Translations under genes and position numbers: made by a program
Shown here: piece by piece, positions 31,619 through 42,864 of the stretch
Layout of the letters: the number at the start of each line of letters is the position of its first letter
Numbering within the stretch: position 1 is the stretch's first letter
Notes under the pieces: model-generated
Seen by the model: only the letters and a program-made list of their open reading frames with translations
Told to the model about the DNA's origin: nothing
Database searches by the model: none
Source of the DNA: Clytia hemisphaerica
Lineage: Eukaryota > Cnidaria > Hydrozoa > Leptothecata > Clytiidae
Reading direction: 5' to 3'
DNA: 64,000 nucleotides
Assembly (NCBI GenBank): GCA_902728285.1
Contig: CACVBU010000997.1
Coordinates: 444,747 to 508,746, forward strand

Positions 31619-33356
31619 TATGAAGCTTATGGACATTTTTCAACAAAATTAAATATGAAATGAAATGTAAAAACTAGAAAAACAGTTACATAATGCCTCT
31701 ACATCCATTTCTCCTTATGTCACTTTCATTAAAATTCCAAGAGACACCAGCCATGCAAAACATAAAATAATTCACAATAATTCCAAAAAAAATGAAAAAC
31801 ATTTCTCAGTCAAGCAAATGAATTCTTGGTATTTATTTTAAATCATAGCTTGGGTTTCTTTACTTTATGTATATGCATGTCAGGATGATAGCGGAACAGG
31901 AATATAATCCATCAAAAATGAATTTAAAACATATTCCCAAGTTAGTTCAAGAAATGTCGTTTGATGTTTGAGCTCTGAGTTTGGGAAGAAGCACGTCAAA
32001 TTATCAATATCATTGACCGATTCATAATTTTGATAACAAAAATCACATTCATGGTCTTGAGAAGTCTGTTTACAATCTCTTTGATATCGGAACTATTTGA
32101 CAGGTTCAGTATCATATGCAATCAATTCAACAATTTTGTCTTTGTTGGTCACTAGATAGCCCTATCATATGCTTCTGCTGCTGTTGTATTTTGCAGGCCA
32201 TGGGTCATGCTGTATCATGATGGACAAAAAGAAATCCTCAAAAAATTTCTCACAACAAGATTCAAAGCAAATCATTCCCATAATTTTTGAGTTTCTACAA
32301 TGACAATATCCATTCTCTCCCTTGTATAAATTTCGTCTTATGACTGTTCTTTTTTCTTGAGGTAGAAATAAATCCAGACAAACATGTCCCTCTCAGGACT
32401 CAGCTTCTTGCAAAGTTTTCCAAGTTTGTTTTCTCTGTCTTCCTTTTCATCATAATCACAACAGTTTACAAAACATCAAACTGACACTGATAAAAATCCA
32501 TTAAAGTATTCTCAGGGTCAACAGTCTATTTTCAACCCATTTTAATCATCAAAACTCCATAAAGCATGAAGAGCACAAAGGTTTAAAACCACTGTAAACA
32601 GTTTTTCCCGTGTCTCACATTCTAGACAGGCATGTTCATAACAAAAAATCGAGATTTTCTAGCCTAGCTGAGCGCGTACTACTTAGGTAAAGAAATCTGT
32701 CAGTTTGTTTCGCTTAGCTTGCGAGCGTGCAAAATATATATTTAAAGGTATTTCAAAATCAAAACAAATATGGTAGACAATCTAAATTGGATGTTAAAAA
32801 AGATTGGCTGGCTGGATGAAGTTGCCTGACAATGAACAGTCAGTCTTAAAGATAAAGATTATCAGTTAAGAGTTAATCAAAGATAGAATTAGCAGTTAGC
32901 AGTTTTTTAACATAAGTTTTCAAACTAAAGTTTTGTATAAATTCTGTTGATGTTTTTGAGCATAGGCGGGTAGCGGGGTTTTCTCAAAATCTTCAAGTTT
33001 CAGTGGGGACCGGCAGGGAGATAAAAATTTTGAAGAGCTACTTAGTGGGGATCTAGAAAAATTAAAAGTTTTCAGTGGGGATTCCCCGGAGGCAAATTTA
33101 GCCTGTTTTTTTCCCCGGGGACAAAATTTTAGACATTTTTTTCAGCGGGTGGGGGTGCCCAGCGGGTCTGTGACACGGGGGTGTTTTATTCGTTTTCGTA
33201 AAATAATTCTTTATTTGTATTGCTTGTATTTTGAGAGGTAACTAAACTTTTCTTTCCATCTAGTACACAAAGGACTAAAAATCTTCATTGTATCCATGTA
33301 TTACCTAACAATTTGTCTTTCTTTAGGTAGAAAAACTTTTGGAAGGTATTGAAAAG

Positions 33357-33971
33357 ATGGAATCTCAAAACTGTGCGATCACTCAAAATAGATCAGAAAC
33401 ATTGACATGTGATGCCGAATACTTCACACCTTTCATATTTAACGACACAACAAAATTATTATTCAAGATTCGTTCGTTGGCAATGTTACCCGTCTGTATG
33501 GTGGCAGCCATCTTGAATTTGCTCGTCTTCATATCCATATTCAAACAGCGTAGAATGAGAAGACAATTACTAAACAAATATTTGTTAACACTTACAGCGG
33601 TTGATTTCGGATCCGCCTCAACTGCACTCCCCTTATACATTCATTACAATTTATCGCTATCTGATGGCCACTTTTGCTGTCATATTGGTAACATCTTAAT
33701 GATGTTGGCATGCGCATTTACAATGATGTCAATAACCACAATCTCAATGATTAACTTTCAACTTTATTTGGCTATCATCAAACCTTTTTTATACAGTTCA
33801 CTATTCAATCAGAAGTACGCGTTCCCTACACTTCTAGCGTTCAATCCTTTCTGGGGTGTCTCCACCATAACCACAATCTATTTATTACCAACTTGGTGGA
33901 ACTCGTTCCGGTTAGTGTCAAGTGGTTTTAGGGGTACTATTCATTATTTTCTAAAATCGCTTATGTTTTAA
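33357..33971 (+). pseudogene. Truncated rhodopsin-type GPCR
   Basis: ATG at 33357 (an upstream in-frame TTG is not used). The N-terminus has sequons NRSE and NDTT. TM1 AMLPVCMVAAILNLLVFISI, TM2 LLNKYLLTLTAVDFG...LPLY, TM3 starting at CHIGNILMMLACAF and ending INFQLYLAIIKPF, which replaces DRYxAIxxP, and TM4 around PTLLAFNPFWGVSTITTIYL. After TM4 the frame loses resemblance and stops: 204 residues instead of roughly 330-400. A GTTAGT after TTCCG could be a donor, but no downstream exon was found. Probably a pseudogene or an incomplete gene. Confidence 0.65.
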
Positions 33972-35252
33972 CCATGGAAAGCAAGAATGGTAAAATATTG
34001 CAAATCTTTTGTCTGAATAGTTTTAAAACTCTTTTATTACAAGTTTCCCAGGCTGGGGAAAAAATTGGCCGCAAGACAATGAAAAGTTTACATTCAACAA
34101 AATGACAAATATATTTTTCAAATAGGTGCATACACATTAATCTTTGAGGCTTAACTTTGATAGCAGAAAAATTCTTGCGTCCATAGGCTATCGCTGAATA
34201 CGTCGAGTCTTAATCCACAATTTAAATTTAAACTACCCCTAACCTCTACTAGGAACTAAGGTAGGAGAAATTTGGTTATTTGCAGGCCGGACCTCCCAAA
34301 TCCAAAACCTAAAAAAGACTAAATTTGTTGAAAAGGTGATTCTTAAAGAGACTTTTTGCGAAGCGAATATACATGAGCGAAGCAGTTTTGCTATAGTGTG
34401 TGCGTACCTTTAAACTCTATATACCAGGGAAGCGCAAGACGAAAACGAAAATTTAGTTCCCATCTGTTAAATGTAGATAAGTATTTCGTTCAAGGTTGTG
34501 TTTCTCGTTCAAATATAGGTATCAATCTCGGTTTGGTAGATGGTTTCGTTAATAAAAAATTTATTTTTACGGCACCGAAAATGTCCGAGTTAGGGTTTTT
34601 TCCAAAAGAGCCATTTCGTCGTTTCCGTATATTTAGTATCTCTTCCTTCACCTATGAGACAGCTGATTGGTTGATATTTTCGTACTATCAGACAACTGAT
34701 TGGTTGATATTTTCGTTGTTATGGTTTCGATCTTTTTGTTTTTATTTATCGAAAACATTTTGTGAATTTTTTATTCGAAGAATATTTCCTGGAAGAATTT
34801 TATCGACCTGAAAGCTTTTGGAAAACTCTACAGTTTAGTGAATTTATTGCTCTACTGTGGCGATTATCATTTTGAAAAATCATATCATATAATCAGTTTC
34901 ATCTACCATAACATTTTGGATTCAACAAAACCCAACACAACACATAACTTTGTGCACCAACAGGGAAGTATATAGTTCTGATATTTGTTGACTTTTTCCT
35001 CACTTTTAGCAGTGGGAAGGAAATTGCACTCCACCTTTTACAGTCGTAGTTTTCTTTTCACTTGAGAGAAATTTTTCTTGACACAAGAGTTACATTTCCC
35101 AACATCCTGTCTGTCTGTGTCTGTCTGTAACTATCTGATCATTAAGAAATATCAACACTGACACTTTTTAAATAAAAAATTTGACGTCCGACTAAAACAG
35201 AACAGTCCTAAATATCCACTATTTCTATATTTCTCTCATCGTGTTCATCAAA
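33972..35252. other. Region upstream of the Helitron ORF; limit not determined
   Basis: No exon recognised. Two direct copies of GACAxCTGATTGGTTGATAT lie at 34660-34715. The Helitron 5' end (TC after A) must lie in or before this stretch, but no unambiguous terminus is visible. Confidence 0.4.
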
Positions 35253-38200
35253 ATGTCAGGACAATCAAGACTTTTTCCACTAGGGCTGAAAAATTTGGGC
35301 CAAAATGTTTGCTTTTTTAATTCTGTTATTCAAGCATTATATTCTGTCGAAAGTTTTCGTGACTTCGTTTATAATTTTGACATTAACTGTGGTAACTCAG
35401 GAAAGTTAATGATTAGGGAATTGTTTATCGCTATGACATCATCAAATGCAACGATTGAAACATACCATTTGATTCCTTCTTTTTGTCTTGGGCCGGATTA
35501 TGATCACAGTCGCTTACAACAGTTTGATGCTCAAGAATGTCTAATATATTTGCTGTACCAAATTTATGATTTAAATCTAAGTTCTGCACCAGAAGAATCC
35601 GTTTTTACCATATCTAGCTTAGAGTCTATATTATGTCAAACATGTTATAATGCTTCAGAGAAAACTACATATGAAACTATCTGTCATATTGAGTTTCCTA
35701 ATCGTTTTGACCATCATTCAATAAAAAATGAAGTTTCAAGATTAGTTAATGACCCACATGGAGAGTTGCTTCAAGACTTGTACGACTGTGCAAATTGTCC
35801 ATCTCGCACAATAGCTACAAAAAGTAAAACAATTATCAACATATCTGAATATTTGATTGTCTCACTAAAAATATTTTGCTATGACCAGGCATCAAACACT
35901 TCTAGAAAACTAGTTCCCAACCTCAATATTGAAACTCATTTTGAAAATGCATTACTAGGGAATCTAAATTTGCAAGCTGTTATTTACCATCATGGTGATA
36001 CTGCTAACACAGGTCACTATACTTCTGCTGTTAAGTATGGGGAAATATGGTATTTTGTCAACGATGCAAAAGTGTCAGTTATTCAACATCCCAATTTCAA
36101 CTGCAAAGTGAATGATCAGATTGTTCCATATTTATTAATCTATAAGAAATCAAACAATGAAGATCGAATAACATCCAATCAAATATTACCAACTCTTAAT
36201 TCAAAAGAAAATAGTATTTGTGTTCCTATTCTCCCATCTTCAACATTGTCTAAGACAAAAAAACCTTGCCAAGACAAAACTGATAAACTTTTACAGAAAG
36301 AATGTAATATGTACGATGTTACCTTTTTACCACCTATTGAAAATAAATCATACACGACAAAAAGGAAACGTAGAAAAGCAATGCGAACAGAAATAAAAGA
36401 AAAGAAAATTTGCACTGAGAAAACCAGTTATATTGAAAAGGTTTCAAAGTCCACAAAAATTGAATTATGTGATAATAAATCTAAAATGAATAAACAAATT
36501 TCACAAGAAATTCATTTTGAAATCAGTTCTGCTAGTGTGCTTAAAAACTATGATGGTCACAAGACAGTATGTACATCTCCATCACTAAAGAACAACAAAA
36601 AGATCAATTTCCCTCAGATAAAATTTCCAGTTAAATCCTTTAATGAACCATATTCCTTGAAAGATAACAATAAGAAAATCCTGCCAGTAGACAAAATTTT
36701 GAGTGATAATGCTAAAAGAGTACCTGACCGTCCTGTCCATGCTCAGAAGGCTCACCAGAGTTACAAGCTAACTTTTCCTCCTATCTTAAAATCATATCAA
36801 CAAACACCAAATATGGGAAAATCAACGAAGTATCAAAGGATCACTACTAAAGAGCTAAACATTTTATGTAAAAGTACCTTTTCTCCAAAAAATCCCATTA
36901 ACATTATGCCACTTACAACCCAGAAAAATATGCAACTACATCATTCAGACAATGATAATCTTCCTTTGCAAAGTGATGGAGACATTGAAATGGTTGAACA
37001 GCCTAAAGTAACCAGCAACAATGTACCTAATTCAGATGTCCACAAGCATGGTGATCTTCAAATTCATGAAAACGCTCTTGTAAAAGAGGCTATTTCAAAA
37101 TTTATCGAAGGAGAAGATAGACATACTGTTTCTGCATGTATGACATGCCAGGAAGTTAGACCTGAATTTTTTTCCTATAACTCAAAAAAGAAAAATGATC
37201 CTAACTTTTGGCAAGTTCAAGAACAAAGATGTAATAGGTGCAATGATGAATTTAATAAAAAACAAAAAAGTAAAAAAAATCAAGCACTATTTTTCTCAGG
37301 AGCTCTGTCGCCTCCTATTGATTGTTTTCACGATGATAAAGGGAATTTGATGCACAATAATCAAAACTTCATTGATGTTCCTCCATTTCTAAAAGGTTTG
37401 ACTTTTGTTGAAACACTGTTAATTCGGAAAATCTCAATTGCCATCTACGTTCATTGTTTGAAATATGGCATGCTTGCTTCGAAAGGACATGCAGTAGCCA
37501 TACCTTCAAATTTGAAAATTTTTACAAAACTGCCTCAATTGCCTACTGAGATTGGAATTCTTTTGATTAGAAGTGGTAACAACAACTCTAAAGCCTACAT
37601 GGCTTCTAGACAAAGGGTGCAAGATGCTCTTAATGGTTTAGTTTTTGGATTTCCTCTTTATGGGTTAGATAATCCGCAACACGGATACACACAATATCAT
37701 GGTAAGAACCATATATCAGGCAAACTTCTGAAAGGCAGATATTTTTTGTATGAACCCAATCCATATTATCACGATGTGACAATTGAACTAGATCGGCTCC
37801 TTAACATTCCTGAAAATCATGGTATTGTTGAAGGACTTCCAATTGTTTCAGCTGAGAAGGATAATGGTGAAAAAAACAATGAAGATAGGGGACCAGCACC
37901 AGGTCAGTTTGAAAAACTTGCTGTAGATGAAGAATTAACAACATCTTCAGGATTTGCAGCCCAACTAACTAACTCTGATGCTGATGAGAATGTTAAGAAT
38001 GCATTACGCCTATTTCTTGGAGAAAATTGCAATATTGAAGAGCTTATTGAAGCAGGTGCGGTAGCCGACATAGGTAAGTTGCATACAAGCAAAAGAGAGA
38101 AACCCATCCCAGAGCTTTCAACTGAAGGATTTTTTACCATGTGCTATCCTCATATATTTGTTAATGGAACTTGTGATTACACTATCAAAGCTGCTAAAAA

Positions 38201-38858
38201 TTTAAAATTTGAGGACTGGATTGATCATATATACTTTTGTAAAGACAACCGTGTACCTGCTCACAGATTTCTAAAGTTTCATCTTATGAATATCAGCTTG
38301 CGTAAAAAAGCTTTAGATCAAGGAAGTTTTTGTGTTAACCAACAAATAAATGAAAAACACATCACCCGGGACGAACTACTTCAACAACTAGAAGATCAAA
38401 ATGAGTCAATCCCACGCAAGTTTTTATCAATGAGTGCTAACCTTGTAGACACTGCACCATATTGGCGGGAGAGAAAAAATGAATTGGATTCACTTTGCTT
38501 TTTTATGCTTAAAGAATTCCAGGTTTATCCCACTTATTTTGACACAAGCAGTTGTGCAGAGCACCATTGGCCTCAATTGCATAATCTTTTGATCAAATAC
38601 CTTGCCGAAATTTATGGACAATCAGAACATGATATTACACTTAAATTTACAAATGATTCCAAATATTGCCACCAGGTTATCTTACAGAACCAACATATTA
38701 TCACTTCATATTTTGATGTAAGACATCACAATTATAAAGACACAGTTTTAAAACAGCTTTTTCAATACGAAGAGTTTTGGACTCGCTATGAGTTTGCCAA
38801 ATCACGTGGTCAAATCCATTCTCATTCACTGTTTTTTCAAAAGCTCATTATGAAATAG
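35253..38858 (+). CDS. Helitron polyprotein part 1: USP protease, DUF6570-like region, start of Rep
   Basis: ATG at 35253 (MSGQSRLFPLG). Residues 1-305 form a complete ubiquitin-specific protease: Cys box LKNLGQNVCFFNSVIQALY with Cys near 20, zinc-knuckle CQTC (about 128) and CANC (about 180), His box NTGHYTS (about 254) and WYFVNDAKVS. A lysine-rich linker follows to about 610. Residues 620-880 contain CMTC/CNRC cysteine pairs and a block typical of Helitron proteins (DUF6570-like). From about 950 comes the Helitron N-terminal domain (FFTMCYPHIF), then the HUH nickase motif HSHS near 1189. A stop follows because one T is missing from a T run (38832-38837); the other frame continues the protein. 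Confidence 0.9.
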   Translation: MSGQSRLFPLGLKNLGQNVCFFNSVIQALYSVESFRDFVYNFDINCGNSGKLMIRELFIAMTSSNATIETYHLIPSFCLGPDYDHSRLQQFDAQECLIYLLYQIYDLNLSSAPEESVFTISSLESILCQTCYNASEKTTYETICHIEFPNRFDHHSIKNEVSRLVNDPHGELLQDLYDCANCPSRTIATKSKTIINISEYLIVSLKIFCYDQASNTSRKLVPNLNIETHFENALLGNLNLQAVIYHHGDTANTGHYTSAVKYGEIWYFVNDAKVSVIQHPNFNCKVNDQIVPYLLIYKKSNNEDRITSNQILPTLNSKENSICVPILPSSTLSKTKKPCQDKTDKLLQKECNMYDVTFLPPIENKSYTTKRKRRKAMRTEIKEKKICTEKTSYIEKVSKSTKIELCDNKSKMNKQISQEIHFEISSASVLKNYDGHKTVCTSPSLKNNKKINFPQIKFPVKSFNEPYSLKDNNKKILPVDKILSDNAKRVPDRPVHAQKAHQSYKLTFPPILKSYQQTPNMGKSTKYQRITTKELNILCKSTFSPKNPINIMPLTTQKNMQLHHSDNDNLPLQSDGDIEMVEQPKVTSNNVPNSDVHKHGDLQIHENALVKEAISKFIEGEDRHTVSACMTCQEVRPEFFSYNSKKKNDPNFWQVQEQRCNRCNDEFNKKQKSKKNQALFFSGALSPPIDCFHDDKGNLMHNNQNFIDVPPFLKGLTFVETLLIRKISIAIYVHCLKYGMLASKGHAVAIPSNLKIFTKLPQLPTEIGILLIRSGNNNSKAYMASRQRVQDALNGLVFGFPLYGLDNPQHGYTQYHGKNHISGKLLKGRYFLYEPNPYYHDVTIELDRLLNIPENHGIVEGLPIVSAEKDNGEKNNEDRGPAPGQFEKLAVDEELTTSSGFAAQLTNSDADENVKNALRLFLGENCNIEELIEAGAVADIGKLHTSKREKPIPELSTEGFFTMCYPHIFVNGTCDYTIKAAKNLKFEDWIDHIYFCKDNRVPAHRFLKFHLMNISLRKKALDQGSFCVNQQINEKHITRDELLQQLEDQNESIPRKFLSMSANLVDTAPYWRERKNELDSLCFFMLKEFQVYPTYFDTSSCAEHHWPQLHNLLIKYLAEIYGQSEHDITLKFTNDSKYCHQVILQNQHIITSYFDVRHHNYKDTVLKQLFQYEEFWTRYEFAKSRGQIHSHSLFFQKLIMK

Positions 38859-38881
38859 TCAAGGCAATATTATCCCAAGAC

Positions 38882-39560
38882 ATGAACAATCCATCTGTAA
38901 ATATTGCCAAAGATCTAGAAAAATGGCTCCAAACAAACGAACTAAATCAAGAAGGTTGTTTTTCTCCTCAGTTTGTTTCTATGCATCCTGCAGGAGGTGA
39001 TGTACAAAACTTTCCAGATAAGCCACCAGAATGGACTCCAAATACAAATCAATGGCCATTGCCTGAAGGAACTTTAAAAAATGTTGATGCTAATGTCTTG
39101 AAAAAATGTATTTTATGCCAAAAGAACCACGAAGAATTAAAATCATTTCATATTGATACAGTCAATAAGGTCATGCTACACTCTTGCAGTGCATATTGTC
39201 TCAGACGGAAAACTGTGACTACAAAAGAAAGGGATGAGGATGGCCAACCTATTCAAAAGGTTGTTCGATACTGTAGGCATCATTTTGGTCAATACGATGA
39301 GAAGAGTAAAAGATCTGCTGGAAAAGAGACGAATCCTTTTGCAGCTACACTTACTCAAGGTGAAATACAAAGATATGAAGGGAGGAATGATCACCCGCGA
39401 ATGGTTCAATATATATTTCTAAGGCCTTTAACTTGGTCAGCCCAATGTGACACCCAACCCATTGTCTCAGAAGACTTATTAGCCCTAATTAAATATATAA
39501 CAGGGTATTGTTGCAAAGGCAACACAAGCACACAAGATCTAATTGGCATATATAAGCAAA
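38882..39560 (+). CDS. Helitron polyprotein part 2: Rep tyrosine region
   Basis: Continues part 1 after the 1-nt shift; the frame is open from about 38830 through HYEIVKAILSQD to the first ATG at 38882. Carries CxxC pairs, RYCRHHFGQY and the Rep catalytic-tyrosine motif KYITGYCCKGN (Tyr about 20 residues before the interruption). The frame is cut after IYKQ by the nested element; the first base of the next codon is 39560 and the codon is completed at 41114. Confidence 0.88.
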
Positions 39561-41113
39561 TCTATATATTAATAGCGGTGCTTTGTGTGTCTGTGTGTCA
39601 CCACTTTCGTTTTCGCTTTGTTTGTGTTTTAAAATTATGACTTTTAGTCTCTTGCTCCACAAATTTGTTTTTTTGAATTCGCGCCATTTGCAAAAGATCG
39701 GATAGAGCTTGGTTTAGACTTTATTAAGCCTTTGTTTTGAAATTTAAGGCCCATCTACATTTAGTAATTTTAACTTCTGCCCAAACTTGCCTTTTTCTCT
39801 CTTCTTTTGTTTTAAATGTTTTCGAATGTATTTAACGATCGTATTTTATTAATGACATTCGAATTCTTTTCAAAACAAAACAATTTCATTTCATAGAAAA
39901 GAATATTTCAAAAGTAAATCAAAACATAAAAAGGTTTGTGGACAACAACAAAAGGGCGATATAAAGGATATAAAGCATAAGAAAAAATTAGTTCACTTCT
40001 TTTTTCTTATAAAAATATTCAAGCCGTCGTTACCACAGATATCTAAGCCCGAAGGGCTAGATAAGCAACTTTAAGCTTTCTCCAGCAAAAAAAAGTGAAG
40101 CAAAAATTTGACCTTTTAAATTTCGTGCCGATGGATAAGATCTAGCATTTTAATTGTTTTCGGAGCGCGAGATCAAAAAACGTAGGCGGCAAACGCTATT
40201 TCACATCTCTCAAACCGGTGAAATTGCATATTTTAGTCACGTGACTCTGGTAGGAAATCCTTCCAAAGATGAGCTTCACTTTTTGATAAAAGCCGCAAAT
40301 CTAGCCCTTCGGGCTTTACAGATATCTGTGGTCGTTACCATTGAGTTTAAAGCCCGAAGGGCTAAACTTCAATCTCTAACCTTTCTCAGGCAAGAAAAAG
40401 TGAAGCCTTAAAAAATGCGCCGCATTTTGACAACAGATTGAATCTAGCAATTCCTTTGTTTACGATTGATATTTTTCGAAATTTAGAGGTAAATTTTAGT
40501 TTCAATCTGTCATTTGTGTAAAAACTAGGCGAGCCGCTCAAGGCCGCGCAACTTTGGTAGGATTTGTTGGCTTCAAATCCTACCAAGGAGATTGACTTCT
40601 AGCCCTTCGGGCTTATACTTCATTGGTCGTTACTGCTAAAAAGCGTGTACGTCATTTTTTATGTTTTAAATTCGAAAAGTTATGACAAGGGTTTAAAAAA
40701 GCAACTTCGAATTTCATATTTTTTCGATCTGATAAAAACAAAAAATTGCACAATTCTTTTTGACCTTCCCACTTTTCCTGAAATATTGTCATTCAAACTG
40801 GACGGCATATTTAACGCGAGCGAAGCGAGAAAAATAACTACCTGCAGAGCCGTTTCAAACGACACTGGTACAGTAAACGATGCTCTTTCTGATAACTTTT
40901 GACTTAAACAAAAAATTATGTCTCGGGAGGGGGGGGGCAGTAAACGATCCAAATATGGTTTAAAGATAAGACACCCGGGGAAGGTTAGAGTTAAATGTTG
41001 TACAGATTTCTTTTATTCATTTGATCGCTTTTTTAAGCCAGCTTCAACATCAAAAGGACTTTTAGTGCGTTCAGCTACAGCTTAACCGGCATGCGACGCC
41101 GGGTACCGGCTAG
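39561..41113 (+). mobile_element. Non-autonomous Helitron nested inside the Rep gene
   Basis: Inserted between A (39560) and T (41114). Starts TCTATATATTAATAGC and ends CTAG, preceded 11 nt earlier by a hairpin CCGGC-7 nt-GCCGG (41086-41102): the classical TC...hairpin...CTRR termini. Removing the 1553 bp rejoins the codon ATA and the open frame continues without shift. The interior has no ORF of note, but four copies of the hairpin-prone AGCCCGAAGGGCT or its complement (40046, 40307, 40350, 40598). Confidence 0.9.
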
Positions 41114-42864
41114 TACTTAATAAATCAGCACCAACAGTTTCTATAAAGTCCGTAGCACAAAAGTTACTTTTGAAGACTGTTGGTTATGTAGACACACCAT
41201 CCTCAGCTGCTGATTTTATTAATAGCAAAGGAAAATTATATAGTTGTAGCAGGAGATTTAAAAGAATTGGTTTAAGTGGTTACAGATTGTTTGATTCTAA
41301 TGCTAAAGACGGTCAGGTTACAAAGAAAAATACACTTGATAAATTTCTTTCTGACATAAGAAGAGAACAGGATGCTAATATTTCTTTGTTTGACTGGGCG
41401 AAAAAGTGTGATTGTCCAAAAAAATCCCCTTGCGGTAAAGACCATGTGCCTGTGTTTACTGGCTGCCAACGCTTTTGGGTTTGGCCAGTGGGCGAAGACT
41501 TTGCTAAAGAGTTACTTATGAAATTTGCACCTGGCACTTGGAGGAATGTTGAAGATCTTAAAAATGGCTTTGATACCTACTCTGAGGCATTAGCCACATT
41601 TTTAGACTCTGAAATCTGCCCAGACTCTGTCAAAATGATGTTACAGTTTGCCAAAGTAGAATATGATAAGAAAGTTGCAAAGCGTATACGTGTTAACCAC
41701 CAGCTAAATAATGAAACACACGAAGAGATTATATTTTCTCAGTCTTCTTTTGGAGGGAGCCAAGATAGTCAATCATCGCAAGACTCAGTCTTTGACACCA
41801 TGGGAAACCTTCTTCTTAGAGATATTGCAACAGAACATAGGGCATCCATTGAAGAAGCCCCGGTCGAGGAAGAAGTTTTGTATAGTGGTGGGGATGATTA
41901 TGACTGGTATAGCAATGGTTTGAGATGTTTGGGTGTTGAATCTTTTACTGATGCACAAATTGAAGAAACAAATATGTGGCTATCAGATGTATCAAAACAA
42001 GCCAATGAAGCATTTGTGAGAGAAGGGAGACTATGTAGTCTACCAGATGTAGACCCGAAATTAGTGAATTCCATGCAAATGTTGATAGTTAATTACAATG
42101 TGAAAATTCTCTTGGAGTATGCCAGAGGTAATTTTAATGTTGGGTATGAAAATTGTAAAAGGCTTATTGTCCAGGGCTGTGCGGGAACAGGAAAGTCCCA
42201 AGTTGTTAAAATTATCACACGACTGGTCCGTCGCTTGTTCAAATGTAATCGAGCTGTTTTGAATGTGGCCCCAACAAGTGCAGCAGGTTTGCTTTTACCT
42301 GATGGAGGAACCATTCACTCCTGTGTTAACATTCCCAGAAAAAACAAAGAAAAAATAACTCTTGCTGATAGGCCCATGTCTGCTGATCAAAGTGATCATT
42401 TGAAAGGGTTAACACTCAATGATGATAGAAAGCAGCTCTCTCTGATGTGTCTTAATGCAGATGAAAGAGGAATGGTTGGGCAGTACGTTTTAGCGTGGTT
42501 TCACCATCGGTTCTGTGAAATGTCATCTAATTTATTAGACATGGAGAGTGTTATACCATTTGGATGCATTCCAACTTTCAATTTCTTTGGTGACATATTT
42601 CAACTGAGAGCTATTGGAGAACGTAATCTGTATGACAAGATCCTTGATTCTACAGATCCGATCGACATCGCTGGTGCTCTTGTGTACAGAAATATTGAAG
42701 ATGTTTTTATATTAGAGGAAATCATGCGCCAACAACCCAACCAAGCAGCATTACTTAGACGCTTGGATAACCTTCGAACAGGTAATGTAACCAAAAAAGA
42801 CTGGGAAGAAATAAACCAAAGGTGTTATGACAATCTGCCTAACGAAGAAAAAAAGAAAATTTGA
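41114..42864 (+). CDS. Helitron polyprotein part 3: SF1 (Pif1-like) helicase, N-terminal half
   Basis: Open from the insertion junction (LNKSAPTVSIKSVAQKLLLK). The helicase begins with Walker A GCAGTGKS (about residue 1790 of the joined protein), then VAPTSAA (motif Ia), the degenerate Walker B region NADERGMVG, FFGDIFQL (motif III) and ILEEIMRQ. The frame ends at a TGA produced by one extra A in GAAGAAAAAAAG (42843-42854); the next frame continues. Confidence 0.9.

Larger units (their letters stand above)
28568..33183. mobile_element. Large module C, AGTGGGGAT payload (contains module D)
   Basis: The left end CACCCCTGTCTCAGTGACCC and right end GGGTCTGTGACACGGGGGTG are imperfect inverted repeats, and TTTTATTA (28560-28567) / TTTTATTC (33184-33191) is a 7-of-8 match for a target duplication. 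CAGTGGGGAT-like motifs lie just inside both ends in the same orientation (28632-28710; 33000-33090). The interior holds module D, a palindromic MITE and unexplained AT-rich sequence. A second left end of this type lies at 48428. Confidence 0.6.

Noticed and set aside
34398-34811. 137-residue + strand frame before the Helitron
   Set aside because: Contains a short direct repeat and phenylalanine-rich, non-protein-like composition; no domain.
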